DNA of 64,000 nucleotides, taken from NCBI GenBank assembly GCA_030685065.1, contig JAUXQH010000136.1, positions 62,001-126,000 of the forward strand, written 5' to 3'. The notes below the pieces were generated by a model. The model searched no databases. It was given only the letters and a program-made list of their open reading frames with translations, and was not told the origin of the DNA. Positions 42,658 through 51,306 of this stretch are shown in pieces; positions within the stretch are counted from its first letter, which is position 1; every line of letters begins with the position of its first letter. The position numbers and the translations under genes are program-made. This DNA comes from Pseudomonadota bacterium (GTDB taxonomy: Bacteria; Myxococcota_A; UBA796; SXON01).

Positions 42658-42806
42658 GGAGGCCGCCCCGCTTGCGCTCGTAGGCGCAAGAACGCCTGGG
42701 CCGCCGCCGCCTCGGCGATCGCCTGCAGGCGAGCCGCCAGCGATGTCAACGGCAGCGATTGACGTCCGGCCGTCTCCGGTACACGTTGCAGCGCGGAGAC
42801 CCAACC

Positions 42807-43412
42807 ATGCGTGTATTGCCCCTCACCCTCCTTCTCTCCGTCGCGTGCACGGGCCTTCTCTCCGTCGCGTGCACGGGCCCCAAGTCGGAGGACACCGGCG
42901 ACACGTCGGCGGCCGACACCGACACGGACACGGATGCGGACACCGACGCGGATACCGACGCGGACACCGACACCGACACCAACAGCATGGACGACACCAT
43001 CGAGCTCCCCGACAGCCCGCTGCCCATCACGCTCCAGCTGGCGGGGGACGCGGTGGGTCCGGCGCGGTTCGACACGATCACCTGCTCGCACCCCCCGAAC
43101 AACCAGCTCCAGCTCACCTACGCGGACAGCGGCACGGAGTTCGGTTGGAACGTCCGGCTGTTCGTGCGCGAGCCGTTCACCGGCGCGGGCACCTACAACA
43201 CCACGGTCCAGGCCCAGCTCCTCGAGAACACCAGCGGGGGCCGCTACTACGCCGCGAACAGCAGCGAGGTCGAGGTCGAGGTCGTCGTCGAGGGCTTCGG
43301 CATCAACGGGACGTACGGCACGTTCACGACCGGGCCGCTCTCCGGCGATTCGGGGGACACCACCATCACTCCCCAGCCGATCCCCTTCTGGTGTGACGTG
43401 ATCGACGATTGA
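42807..43412 (+). CDS. Lipoprotein with duplicated lipobox and Asp-Thr stalk
   Basis: 201 residues from ATG 42807. The signal region reads LLLSVACTGLLSVACTGPKS: a perfect 24-bp duplication (42831-42878) has produced two consecutive lipoboxes. An Asp-Thr stalk (residues ~35-60) follows, then a C-terminal domain with two Cys (TITCSHPPNNQLQLTYA, FWCDVIDD) and beta-strand pattern. No family is recognised. It stands alone between the TM2-like gene and a hypothetical gene. Confidence 0.75.
   Translation: MRVLPLTLLLSVACTGLLSVACTGPKSEDTGDTSAADTDTDTDADTDADTDADTDTDTNSMDDTIELPDSPLPITLQLAGDAVGPARFDTITCSHPPNNQLQLTYADSGTEFGWNVRLFVREPFTGAGTYNTTVQAQLLENTSGGRYYAANSSEVEVEVVVEGFGINGTYGTFTTGPLSGDSGDTTITPQPIPFWCDVIDD
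42831..42878. repeat. Perfect 24-bp tandem duplication in a lipobox
   Basis: The 24 bases at 42831-42854 are repeated exactly at 42855-42878. They code for LLSVACTG twice, so the signal-peptidase II site is present in two copies eight residues apart. Confidence 0.92.
42914..42980. repeat. Hexanucleotide-type repeat encoding an Asp-Thr/Asp-Ala stalk
   Basis: GACACC/GACGCG/GATACC units alternate on the coding strand directly behind the lipobox of the lipoprotein at 42807. The array encodes Asp with Thr or Ala and matches those at 19066 and 35395. Confidence 0.85.
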
Positions 43413-43461
43413 CCCCCCACCGCCGCACGCGGTAGAGGTCGGGCCCCACCCACGAAGCCGC

Positions 43462-44070
43462 ATGAACCTCTCCGCCCGCCTCCGTGACCCGACGACCGCG
43501 CTGGGCGCGCTCCGCGACGATCTCGACGCCCTCGACCACGCGGGGCGCCTCGACGCGGTCGTCGGGTGTGATCGCGTGGAGCTCGCGCGGCTCTACGAGC
43601 TGGCCGCCGACGCCCCTCCGATCGACGACATCCACTTCGTCGGTGACCGCGGCCCGCTCGAACCGGCCACGCACGACGGATGGAATTCCCTTCCCCTGCC
43701 GCGCGCATCTCGCCGCTTCCAGAAGGTGTTCGCGCGGCCGGAGCCCGGAGGCGCCCCCCGCTTGTTCGGCTACAACGAGGGCGACGCCCGCAAGTGGATC
43801 GGCCCCGGCTACTTTCAGCTCGTGCCGACGGCGGGCACCCCCGAGTGGGAGGCCCGTGGCGCCTGGGTGGTCGACTATTTCCGCGTACCGGACGGGAAGG
43901 TGCCCGACGGCTGGCCCAAGGTCGTGCCGAATTGGTGGGGACCCCAAGTGCTGGTGTACGACGGCACGCGTGACTTCATGCGCCGCGTGTCCCGCCACGT
44001 GAGCATCGGAAAGCCGTGGGGGCGCCTCGGCTCGCTTCCGTTCTGCTTCGCGTTGGTGCGCAGGGACTGA
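43462..44070 (+). CDS. Conserved-looking hypothetical protein
   Basis: 202 residues from ATG 43462. No signal peptide or membrane helix is present, so it is probably cytoplasmic. It is rich in Trp and Pro in its second half (RKWIGPGYFQLVPTAGTPEW, VPDGWPKVVPNWWGPQVLVY) and resembles a compact enzyme-like or ligand-binding fold, but no motif is diagnostic. Codon use is like that of its neighbours. It precedes the pair of cyclic-nucleotide-binding genes. Confidence 0.7.
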   Translation: MNLSARLRDPTTALGALRDDLDALDHAGRLDAVVGCDRVELARLYELAADAPPIDDIHFVGDRGPLEPATHDGWNSLPLPRASRRFQKVFARPEPGGAPRLFGYNEGDARKWIGPGYFQLVPTAGTPEWEARGAWVVDYFRVPDGKVPDGWPKVVPNWWGPQVLVYDGTRDFMRRVSRHVSIGKPWGRLGSLPFCFALVRRD

Positions 44071-44115
44071 CGCAACGGTCGGCTCTTCAGGATCCGTTTG
44101 ACCAGATCCGGCCGG

Positions 44116-44748
44116 ATGGACTACCGTCAGAAAATGTCCGAAACCGGATCACTCGCCAACCTCGAAGACGCGTTCTTCCGCCTGGGCCCCCTTCGGGGGG
44201 TGCCGCCCGAGGCCCTCCGCGGGCTGCTCGCCATCACAACGCTCGTCACCTTCCCGGCCGAGCGGTGCTTGTTCCTCCAGGGAGACCCCCTCTCGGAGCA
44301 CGCCTGGTTGCTGGTGACCGGGCGCCTCTCGGTGCTGGTCACCTCGGGCGGGCAGCAGCGCGTGATGGCGGACGTTTGGCCGGGCGAGATCGTCGGCGAA
44401 GCCGCGCTGTACGCCCGCGGCCGCGCACGCTCGGCCACCGTCATGACCGTGGGCCCCTCGGTGGTGCTGCGGATCCCTCGCTCCGCCCTCCTCGAGAGCG
44501 AGAACCAACCCGCGCTCATCGCCCTCGAGCTGCACCTGCTCGAGACCATGGCCAAGCGCCTGCGCTCGACGAACGTGGTTCTCCAGCGCGTGATCACCGA
44601 GCAGCGCCACGTGAGGTCCACCGCCGCCGCCACGCTCACGTCGAATGCCGATCGCGCGCACGCATCGGCGACCCGACACCCCGCGCACGAAGCACCGCGC
44701 CCCACCCTCGCCCAGCGGCTCGCGCGCTGGTTCCACACGACGGACTGA
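44116..44748 (+). CDS. Cyclic nucleotide-binding domain protein (first of pair)
   Basis: About 210 residues from ATG 44116 (ATG 44134 is possible). A CRP-like cyclic nucleotide-binding domain spans about residues 15-140: RCLFLQGDPLSEHAWLLVTG, then WPGEIVGEAALYARGRARSA, which is the phosphate-binding cassette. No helix-turn-helix follows. The C-terminal tail is His/Arg-rich and ends in a basic amphipathic stretch (LAQRLARWFH) that could touch membranes. It may sense cAMP, c-di-GMP or another nucleotide. It overlaps the next gene by one base. Confidence 0.8.
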   Translation: MDYRQKMSETGSLANLEDAFFRLGPLRGVPPEALRGLLAITTLVTFPAERCLFLQGDPLSEHAWLLVTGRLSVLVTSGGQQRVMADVWPGEIVGEAALYARGRARSATVMTVGPSVVLRIPRSALLESENQPALIALELHLLETMAKRLRSTNVVLQRVITEQRHVRSTAAATLTSNADRAHASATRHPAHEAPRPTLAQRLARWFHTTD

Positions 44749-45317
44749 TGAGCGCACACGACCTCGACCTGCAGGCCATCTCGGAATCCTTCCTCCGTGG
44801 TTACGAGCTCGCGCCGCAAGACGCGGCCGCGATCGAGGAGATGCTCGCCCTCTTCGAGGTGCGCTCCCTTCAGGACGGAGAGGTCCTCTTTCGCGAGCAC
44901 AACGCGGGTGACGACGCCTTTCTGCTGATCCGCGGGCGCGTCAGCGTCTCGAAGTGCGACGTGCGCGGCGACTCCACGAGCGTCTCCACCCTCGAGGCCC
45001 CCAGCCTGTTCGGACACATGAGCCTCATCGACGGATCGCCGCGGAGCGCCACGTGCGCCGCGGTGGGGGCGTGTGTCGTGAGCGTGATCGAACAGAGCGC
45101 GTTCACGTCGCTCGTCCGAGCTCCGGGCGCGCGTGGGGCGGCGCTCCGGCGCCTCCTCATCGCCGCGATGAGCGAGCAGCTCGCGGGCGCGAACGGGCGC
45201 ATCCGCACGATCATCGACCCGCCGCCCGACTTCCCCGTCGACGACGAGACGACCGAGCACGGCATCGAGGAAGCGAACCAGGCGCTCGAAGGGTGGAAGG
45301 GGCGTTCGGCCCGCTAG
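44748..45317 (+). CDS. Cyclic nucleotide-binding domain protein (second of pair)
   Basis: 189 residues from ATG 44748, overlapping the upstream stop (TGATG). The binding domain spans about residues 25-145 (GEVLFREHNAGDDAFLLIRG, APSLFGHMSLIDGSPRSATC). As in the first protein there is no DNA-binding domain. In both, the Arg of the phosphate-binding cassette is present (RARSA, PRSAT). Two nucleotide-sensor proteins made together could form a heterodimer. The gene ends tail-to-tail with the malate synthase-like gene, sharing CTAG. Confidence 0.8.
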   Translation: MSAHDLDLQAISESFLRGYELAPQDAAAIEEMLALFEVRSLQDGEVLFREHNAGDDAFLLIRGRVSVSKCDVRGDSTSVSTLEAPSLFGHMSLIDGSPRSATCAAVGACVVSVIEQSAFTSLVRAPGARGAALRRLLIAAMSEQLAGANGRIRTIIDPPPDFPVDDETTEHGIEEANQALEGWKGRSAR

Positions 45318-47377
45318 CGATATCTCCCAGGACACAGCTCCTGGGCGGCCGCCCACGGGTCGCCGGCCCCCCGCACCACGTCGAACGTGAACGGCAGCAG
45401 GAGCTCCGTCACGAACTCCGGCGGAGAGGGGTCCGTCACGAGCTGGCGGAGGATGCGCCCCGCGAGCGGATACCAACGCGCGGCCTCGCCCTCCCACCGC
45501 ACCTGCACGCGCTTGTGCGAGGTGTCGGCCCCCGCGCGCAGGAACGCGAGCTCTTCTTCGAGGACACGGTCGAACAGGGCCGGGGCCACGCGCCCGTGGT
45601 GGAGCTCCGCCCAGAGCTCCCAGCGCGAGCGCTCGGTGGTCGCGAGATCGTCCATGATCCGGACGTTCACGGTCTCGCCGCGCGCGTTCCGCATCGTCGC
45701 CGGCAGGGCGACGCAGCCGTTCCCACAGAGCCAGTCGGCGAGGTACTGCAGCGCCTGGAACACGTTGTAGCGCACCTCTTCCGGGTCGTCGTTCGCGATC
45801 ACCGAGGATCCGCCGAGCTCCGCGGCGAGCACGGCGCGCCGGTACCGGGGGTCATCCTGGGACAAGCCGGGCGCGTCGGGGCCCGCCACGAACGCGAGCA
45901 GCGGCCCCTGCTCCACGGGATCGGGCACCAGGGCGCGCACGAGGCGGTCGAGCGAGGTGTCCGCCGGATCCCGCTCGAAGCGGCGCCACGCCTCGACCAA
46001 CGCGATGCCGATGCGCACGAAATCGGGGTGGGCCACCCAGAAGCCGTCGAGCCCGCGCTTCATCTGCGTCACGACGTCCCGGAGGAATCCGACCATGCTC
46101 ACCGAGAACGAGGCCGGGTCGTCGTCCGTGAACAACACGCCGTACATCCCACCGATCTTGAGCGCGCCCATCGCGCCGAGATCCCGGACGAGGATGCGGT
46201 GGGACTCGCGGATGTGGCGGATCACGATGTTGGGATCGGCCTTGACCGGGATGCGGTAGCCGGGGTCGTGCCGGAACAGCCGCGCCGTGGAGGCGAGAAA
46301 ATCGTGCCACCCGAGGCTGCCGCCGAGGAACCAGGGGGCGAGCGCCGCCGCCATCTCCCGAATGCGGAAGATCGCGCGCGGGTTCTCGAACACGAGGATG
46401 AGACGGACCGTGCCCGCGCGATACGACGGATGCCGCGCGGTGACCCCCGCTTCGGTCGCCCGGAGGAGCGCCGCGATGTAGGCGGCCTCCTCGTCGTTCT
46501 CGAGCTTCGGGAGGTAGAACGTGAGCGCCTCGGGCCGATCCCGGTGGCGCCAGACGTGCTGGACCAGCTCCACCAGGTGCAGCGGGAGCGGGTTGCCGTC
46601 GAGCAGGTGATGGCCGTCCGGCAGGGCGAGGCCCGCCACCCGCTTGATGGGGAGCGCGCGCCCGGTCTCGGCGAGCGCGTAGACCCGGCCGGTGCGCGGG
46701 TCCTCCACGCGCAAGGTGCCCTCGAAGCAGCCAGCGAGGTTCTCGCTCGCCGTGAGCAGGTCGCGCATGCGCGGGGTCTTGCTGTCCTCGCTGTCGGCGC
46801 CCCAACGCGGGACCTGTCCCGACGACTCCACGAGCTCGCCCACCAACGCCGGCTCGTCCGCCCGGCGGCGGTGGAGCGCGTTCATCGCGTTGATCGAGAG
46901 CTTGGCCGAGTCCGGCGGGCCAAACAACGTGACCTGGTGCCCGCGCATGAACGCGGGGACCTCCACCCGCGGCGCGTCGATCTCCACGCCCGTGGGCCCG
47001 ACGACCACGCGCCCCATCGCGTCTACCCGACCCACGACCGTCGCGTACGCAGGATCGGTGACAGCGCGACCGAGGTTCGGCTCGACGCAGGCGAGGGTCT
47101 CGCGGTCGATGAAGGCCCGATCCGCGACGCGCTGCTCCAGGATCGCGCGCAGATCGGACCGCACGGCGCGGTACACCTCGCAGACGAGGCCCAGGATCTC
47201 GGCGTTCTCGAGCCGCGGGAACTCGGCCTGGAGGCCCGCGGCGACACGCAGGCCGGGCACCCCGGGGACCGGCTCGGCCGCGGCGTGGAGGGCTGCGAGC
47301 AGCGGGGTAGGCAGGAACGCGCGGTAGGCGGGGAGGTCGACGGGGTGCACCACGGGCGGCTCCTGGGGGCGACTCAC
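45314..47377 (-). CDS. Malate synthase A-like protein, enlarged
   Basis: 687 residues from GTG 47377, against about 530 for typical malate synthase A. The TIM-barrel core is recognised in FYLPKLENDEEAAYIAALL, LILVFENPRAIFRIREMAAA (catalytic Glu position), GGSLGWHDFLAS (metal-binding Asp), GLDGFWVAHPDFVRIG, and the C-terminal LQYLADWLCGNGC with RIMDDLATTERSRWE (catalytic Asp). These match glyoxylate/acetyl-CoA condensation residues. The extra length lies at the N-terminus and between the barrel and the C-terminal domain. Either a divergent glyoxylate-shunt enzyme or a paralogue using another acyl-CoA is possible. Confidence 0.8.
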   Translation of the reverse strand: MSRPQEPPVVHPVDLPAYRAFLPTPLLAALHAAAEPVPGVPGLRVAAGLQAEFPRLENAEILGLVCEVYRAVRSDLRAILEQRVADRAFIDRETLACVEPNLGRAVTDPAYATVVGRVDAMGRVVVGPTGVEIDAPRVEVPAFMRGHQVTLFGPPDSAKLSINAMNALHRRRADEPALVGELVESSGQVPRWGADSEDSKTPRMRDLLTASENLAGCFEGTLRVEDPRTGRVYALAETGRALPIKRVAGLALPDGHHLLDGNPLPLHLVELVQHVWRHRDRPEALTFYLPKLENDEEAAYIAALLRATEAGVTARHPSYRAGTVRLILVFENPRAIFRIREMAAALAPWFLGGSLGWHDFLASTARLFRHDPGYRIPVKADPNIVIRHIRESHRILVRDLGAMGALKIGGMYGVLFTDDDPASFSVSMVGFLRDVVTQMKRGLDGFWVAHPDFVRIGIALVEAWRRFERDPADTSLDRLVRALVPDPVEQGPLLAFVAGPDAPGLSQDDPRYRRAVLAAELGGSSVIANDDPEEVRYNVFQALQYLADWLCGNGCVALPATMRNARGETVNVRIMDDLATTERSRWELWAELHHGRVAPALFDRVLEEELAFLRAGADTSHKRVQVRWEGEAARWYPLAGRILRQLVTDPSPPEFVTELLLPFTFDVVRGAGDPWAAAQELCPGRYR

Positions 47378-47390
47378 GGGAGAGATGTGC

Positions 47391-48515
47391 CTACGCGGAC
47401 TCTGCGGACCCGGCGGACACAGGGGGGGCCGCCGGGGTCAGCCATGTCTCGTACACGAACGCGCAGTCCCGACGGATGCGGTCCGCGTCGAGGCCGTACT
47501 TCTCGAGCTTGTAGGTGTGCTTGCTCTGGTAGGCCCGCTGCTCGTGGGCGGTCTTGCGGATCGCCGCCAGCTGGGCCTCGGTGGGGTGCATGTCGAAGAA
47601 GGGGATCATCTCCGCCATCAAGCCGTCGAAGTCCTGCATCATCCGGTCGTAGGAGACGACCATCACCCGGCTGCGATCGATCCGCCCGGAGGTCCAGTCG
47701 GCGTGGAACCGGCGGAAAAGGTCGACCAGGGCGACGTAGAGTCGCTCGTTGTAGCGATCGCGCACGTCCGCCGGGAGCGTGGAGTAGCCGAAGGCCTTGT
47801 CGAGAACGCCGGTGACGAGGCTGAAGGTGGACGGGATCACGTCGACCGGATCGCGCACCATGTAGAGGATGTGGGCGTCCGGAAAACGCTTGAGGAAGGC
47901 CGGCGTGCGCGGGCCGGTCGAGAACAGCTTCGCGACGATGCGGTCCGATCCTTGCGCCACGAGGCTCCGGCGCCAGGCGGCCTCGAGCCAATCGAAGTCC
48001 CGCGCCGTCGTGTCCCGGACGTTCGGATCGAACATCGGAAAGCGATCCTCCGGATCCCACGCGAGGAAGAACCCGTAGAGGAAGAAGCCGTCGAAGTAGC
48101 GAAAGAACACCGACACGTCGTCGGTCTCGACGGAGGAGAGGTCGGTCTCGTGAGCGGCGGACTTGTGAAACCGCGCCGGGCTCACCTTCTCGAGGAGCGG
48201 CAGGAAGGGGCGGAGCACCTTCTGGAGCACGATCGACGGGTACAAGCTCCGATACAGGTGCATCCCCGAGCCGAAGCGATTCTCGACGAGGAACCGGTGA
48301 AGGAACGTCGTGCCGGTGCGGGGGTTGCCGACGATCACGATGGGACGCTCCACCTTCGTGCGGCCCAGCGCGGGGAACACGAGGTTGTCGAGCGCCTGGG
48401 CGACGAAGACCCAGGCGCGGAGCCCTCCGTAGAGCCATACGACGAAGAGCGGGATGAACCGGACCCGGAAGGTGCCGGAGAGGACCCCGTAGGCGAGCGA
48501 CAAGCGGCGCAACAT
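47391..48515 (-). CDS. Sulfotransferase family protein
   Basis: 374 residues from ATG 48515. An N-terminal membrane-associated segment (FIPLFVVWLYGGLRAWVFVA) precedes the sulfotransferase domain: IVIVGNPRTGTTFLHRFLVE is the PAPS 5'-phosphosulfate loop, and AHILYMVRDPVDVIPSTFSL plus RVMVVSYDRMMQDF form the 3'-phosphate-binding strands. It would add sulfate from PAPS to a lipid, glycan or protein. It lies 13 bases upstream of the malate synthase-like gene on the same strand and is divergent from the UvrA-like gene. Confidence 0.87.
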   Translation of the reverse strand: MLRRLSLAYGVLSGTFRVRFIPLFVVWLYGGLRAWVFVAQALDNLVFPALGRTKVERPIVIVGNPRTGTTFLHRFLVENRFGSGMHLYRSLYPSIVLQKVLRPFLPLLEKVSPARFHKSAAHETDLSSVETDDVSVFFRYFDGFFLYGFFLAWDPEDRFPMFDPNVRDTTARDFDWLEAAWRRSLVAQGSDRIVAKLFSTGPRTPAFLKRFPDAHILYMVRDPVDVIPSTFSLVTGVLDKAFGYSTLPADVRDRYNERLYVALVDLFRRFHADWTSGRIDRSRVMVVSYDRMMQDFDGLMAEMIPFFDMHPTEAQLAAIRKTAHEQRAYQSKHTYKLEKYGLDADRIRRDCAFVYETWLTPAAPPVSAGSAESA

Positions 48516-48585
48516 GCCGGCGGGACTAACGCGGACGGAGGTTCTGGTCGTCCGCCGCCCCGCGTCGCGATTACGTTCGCACGCC

Positions 48586-51306
48586 ATGGACAGACCCACC
48601 GTCGCCATCCGGATTCGCGGGGCGAGCGAGCACAACCTCCGCTCGGTCGATCTCGACCTCCCGCGCGAGCGCCTCATCGTCTTCACCGGCCCCTCCGGCA
48701 GCGGCAAGTCCTCGCTCGCGTTCGACACGCTGCACGCGGAGTCCCAGCGCCGCTTCGTCGAGGCCCTCTCCAGCTACGTGCGCCAGCAATTCGGGCCCAC
48801 CCGCAAGCCCGCCTACGAGCTCCTCACCGGGCTCACTCCGAGCATCGGCGTCGCGCAACGCGGCCTCGTCGCCCCCTCCCCCCGCGCCACCGTGGCCACC
48901 CTCACGGAGGTGCACGAGCTGCTTCGCGTGCTCTGGGCGCGCGTGGGGGAGCCCCACTGTCCGCGCTGCGACCGCCCCGTCACGCGTACGCCCGCCGACG
49001 CGATCGTCCGCGCGCTCCTGCTCCTGCCCGTCGGCGCCCGCCTCGTCGTGTGCGCCCCCCTCGCGCGCGGTCGCACGGGCAGCCTCAAGCCGCTGCTCGA
49101 TGGCCTGGTCGGCCAGGGCTTCCTGCGCGTCCGCATCGACCGCACGACCGTCGCCATCGACGAGGTGCCCCCGATGGACGCGCGGGTGCCCCACGACATC
49201 GACATCGTCGTCGACCGCATCAAGGTCGCCCCCGACCGGAAGGACCGCGTCCAGGAGGCGGTCGACGCCGCGCTCCGCATCGGCCGCGGCAGCCTCGTCG
49301 CCGAGGTCGACGGCGAGGACCGCACCTTCACCTCCGTCCTCCGCTGCCTGTCGTGCGATCTGGACCTCCCGGAGCCCTCCCCTCGCCTCTTCTCGTTCAA
49401 CTCTCCCGTCGGCGCCTGCCCCGACTGCCAGGGCCTCGGCGTCACCCGCGCGGTCGACCCCGACCGCCTCGTGACCGACCCCACCAGGTCGCTCGCGGAC
49501 GGCGCGGTCGAGGGGTGGAGAGGCGCCATCAAGCGCTCGCTCGAAGCGCAGGCCCGCGCCCGCGGCGTACCGACGGACGTGCCGTGGAACGTGCTCCCGT
49601 GGGAGCAGCGGCACCTGGTCCTCCACGGGGACCCGCCGGAGTCGACCCTCGCGCCGCGGCTCGAGGGCGCGGTGGCGATGGCGGCGAAGAAGATGACGGA
49701 GAGCAAGAGCACGGTCGCGGTCGACGAGCGCACCTGTCCCGCCTGCAAGGGCGCCCGCCTCGGGCCCACCGCCCGCGCGGTGCGTGTCGCGGGCCGCTCG
49801 CTCGCGGAGGTGTCCGCGCTCGCGCTGGTCGACGCGCGGGTGTTCGTGGCGGGCCTCCCGATCGGCCCCATCGTGGCGCCGTTGCAGGAGGAGCTCGGCC
49901 GCCGTCTCGACTTCCTCCTCCGCACCGGCCTCGGCTACCTCACGCTCGATCGCAGCGCCGCCACGCTCTCCGGCGGGGAGCTCCAGCGTCTGCGGCTCGC
50001 GGCCCAGGCGGGCAACCAGCTCTCGGGCGTGCTCTACGTCCTCGACGAGCCCACCGCCGGCCTCCACCCCGAGGACACCCGGGCCCTCGTCGCGGTGCTC
50101 ACCGACCTTCGGGACGCCGGCAACACCGTGCTCGTGGTGGAGCACGATCTGGACGTGGTGCGCGCCGCGGACCTCGTCGTGGACTTCGGCCCGGGAGCCG
50201 GGCGCGCGGGCGGGGAGGTGGTGTTCGTCGGCACGCCCGAGGCGCTGATGACGGCCGACACGTCCACGGGGCGGTGGCTCTCGGGGCGCGACACGATCCC
50301 CGGCCCGACCGCTCGACGCTTCGATCGCTGGGTCACCCTCTCCGGCGCCTCCGGGCACAACCTCCGGGCCCCCGCGGTGCGCTTCCCCCTCCGCGCGCTG
50401 GTCGGGGTCACCGGCGTGAGCGGGTCGGGCAAGAGCTCGCTCGTCGACGACACGCTCGGGCGCGCGCTCACCCGCGGCCTGGGGTTCGGTGGGGCGGAGC
50501 CCCTCCCCCACGATCGGCTCGAAGGCGCCGACGCCATCACGCGCATCGTGCGGGTCGACCAGTCGCCGCTCGGCCGCTCCGCGCGCTCCAACCCCGCCAC
50601 CGCCACCAAGATCTGGGACCCCATCCGCCAGCTGTTCGCCAAGACCGCCGAGGCGAAGCTGCGCGGCTTCGGCCCCGAGCGGTTCTTGTTCAACGCGCCC
50701 GGGGGCCGCTGCGAAGCGTGCGAAGGCGAGGGCGTGCGCCGCGTCGCGATGCACTTTCTCCCCGACGTGCCCGTGCCCTGCGAGGTGTGCGACGGCCGGC
50801 GCTTCGACGAGGCCACGCTGGCCGTCACCTGGAAGGGCGCCAGCATCGCGGACGTGCTCGCGATGCCCGTCCGGGACGCGCGCGCGCTCTTCCCGTCCGT
50901 CCTCCCGATCGCCGGCCCGCTCGCGACGCTCGACGCGCTTGGCCTCGGTTACCTCGCGCTCGGCCAGCCGGGGGACACCTTGTCCGGGGGCGAGGCGCCG
51001 CGCGGGAAGCTCGCGCGCGAGCTGGGCCGGAAGGGGGACGTTCCGGGCACGCTCTACCTGCTCGACGAGCCCTCCGTGGGCCTCCACCCGGCGGACGTGG
51101 CGTTGCTGGTCGAGGCGCTGCGACAGCTCGTCGAGCAAGGCGGCAGCGTGCTCGCGGTGGAGCACGATCCGATCCTGCTCGGCGCCTGCGACTGGCTGCT
51201 CGAGCTCGGGCCCGGCGCGGGTGCCGCGGGCGGCCAGCTCATCGCGGAGGGGCCGCCGGACGCGATCCGGGCCGCGCCCGCATCGCGAACGGGGAAGTAC
51301 CTGTGA
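48586..51306 (+). CDS. uvrA: UvrA-like excinuclease ATPase (probable paralogue)
   Basis: 906 residues from ATG 48586. Both ABC modules are present: Walker A GPSGSGKSSLAF near residue 36 and GVSGSGKSSLVD near 610. The first signature is LSGGELQRLRLA (about 461) and the Walker B motifs are YVLDEPTAGLHP and YLLDEPSVGLHP. Zinc-module cysteines occur in CPRCDRPV, CLSCDLDL/CPDCQGLG and CEACEGEG/CEVCDGRR. The second signature reads LSGGEAPRGKLA near 799, where canonical UvrA has LSGGEAQRVKLA. It recognises DNA damage or a related substrate. A four-base overlap couples it to the next gene. Confidence 0.88.
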   Translation: MDRPTVAIRIRGASEHNLRSVDLDLPRERLIVFTGPSGSGKSSLAFDTLHAESQRRFVEALSSYVRQQFGPTRKPAYELLTGLTPSIGVAQRGLVAPSPRATVATLTEVHELLRVLWARVGEPHCPRCDRPVTRTPADAIVRALLLLPVGARLVVCAPLARGRTGSLKPLLDGLVGQGFLRVRIDRTTVAIDEVPPMDARVPHDIDIVVDRIKVAPDRKDRVQEAVDAALRIGRGSLVAEVDGEDRTFTSVLRCLSCDLDLPEPSPRLFSFNSPVGACPDCQGLGVTRAVDPDRLVTDPTRSLADGAVEGWRGAIKRSLEAQARARGVPTDVPWNVLPWEQRHLVLHGDPPESTLAPRLEGAVAMAAKKMTESKSTVAVDERTCPACKGARLGPTARAVRVAGRSLAEVSALALVDARVFVAGLPIGPIVAPLQEELGRRLDFLLRTGLGYLTLDRSAATLSGGELQRLRLAAQAGNQLSGVLYVLDEPTAGLHPEDTRALVAVLTDLRDAGNTVLVVEHDLDVVRAADLVVDFGPGAGRAGGEVVFVGTPEALMTADTSTGRWLSGRDTIPGPTARRFDRWVTLSGASGHNLRAPAVRFPLRALVGVTGVSGSGKSSLVDDTLGRALTRGLGFGGAEPLPHDRLEGADAITRIVRVDQSPLGRSARSNPATATKIWDPIRQLFAKTAEAKLRGFGPERFLFNAPGGRCEACEGEGVRRVAMHFLPDVPVPCEVCDGRRFDEATLAVTWKGASIADVLAMPVRDARALFPSVLPIAGPLATLDALGLGYLALGQPGDTLSGGEAPRGKLARELGRKGDVPGTLYLLDEPSVGLHPADVALLVEALRQLVEQGGSVLAVEHDPILLGACDWLLELGPGAGAAGGQLIAEGPPDAIRAAPASRTGKYL

